Shown here: positions 63,997-64,000 of the stretch, one piece after another
Position numbering within the stretch: the first letter of the stretch is position 1
How the letters are laid out: each line of letters opens with the position of its first letter
NCBI RefSeq assembly: GCF_023702225.1
Contig: NZ_JAMQCO010000004.1
Coordinates: 180,384 to 244,383 of the forward strand
Direction of reading: 5' to 3'
From: Aureimonas altamirensis
GTDB lineage: Bacteria; Pseudomonadota; Alphaproteobacteria; Rhizobiales; Rhizobiaceae
DNA length: 64,000 nt
Made by a program: the position numbers and the translations under genes
The notes under the pieces: model-generated
Told to the model about the DNA's origin: nothing
Seen by the model: the letters and a program-made list of their open reading frames with translations, nothing else
Database searches by the model: none

Positions 63997-64000
63997 GCGG

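Overview
The window is a GC-rich stretch of an alphaproteobacterial chromosome, most likely from the order Hyphomicrobiales (Rhizobiales). The evidence is gene order and family content. The division and cell-wall cluster runs mraZ-rsmH-ftsL-ftsI-murE-murF-mraY-murD-ftsW-murG-murC-murB-ddl-ftsQ-ftsA-ftsZ and continues into lpxC-bamD-recN-ligA. There is a thiCOSGE operon behind a TPP riboswitch, an A-type RNase P RNA, a BA14K protein, a MurE with the meso-diaminopimelate motif, and a CtrA-type TTAA-N7-TTAA box. A family such as Aurantimonadaceae is possible but cannot be fixed from sequence alone. No tRNA, rRNA, insertion sequence, prophage or CRISPR array was seen.

Layout. Positions 1-3800 are a small accessory patch: the end of a Fic protein, a PhzF-like isomerase, a small-molecule methyltransferase, an MFS exporter and a hexapeptide acetyltransferase. 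Positions 3858-10515 carry housekeeping and envelope genes: a SCO1-type copper chaperone, prmA, an Xaa-Pro aminopeptidase, BA14K and Tim44-like proteins, and azlCD. Positions 10521-35194 are one long minus-strand block making the peptidoglycan precursor, the divisome, lipid A (lpxC), outer-membrane assembly (bamD) and two DNA-repair enzymes (recN, ligA). Its promoter region carries three TGGG repeats spaced exactly 10 bp, matching the known MraZ operator. A CtrA-type box stands before ddl-ftsQAZ.

rnpB lies upstream of mraZ on the same strand. It is followed by a group of peptidoglycan hydrolases (a lytic transglycosylase, an amidase, a GH25 muramidase and an MltB-type enzyme) interleaved with a TerB/DnaJ protein and a small lipoprotein. 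Positions 41000-46150 hold a DUF4112 membrane protein, a PLP decarboxylase, a 28-residue membrane microprotein with its own terminator, and metF coupled to an ArsR-methyltransferase fusion that has a palindrome in its promoter. A DUF2293 gene and a DedA gene follow.

Two tandem TPR-GT41 (SPINDLY/OGT-like) glycosyltransferases occupy 46320-50864 and are the most unusual content. The upstream copy may start at a non-AUG codon and has an inverted repeat that could hide its Shine-Dalgarno sequence. ettA, a Dabb protein, an RNase T2, a lysophospholipase-like hydrolase and a GntR/UTRA regulator follow. The window closes with thiCOSGE, an MFS permease and acetoacetyl-CoA synthetase. Most of the window is conserved core; the novel leads are regulatory sites, small genes and the GT41 pair.
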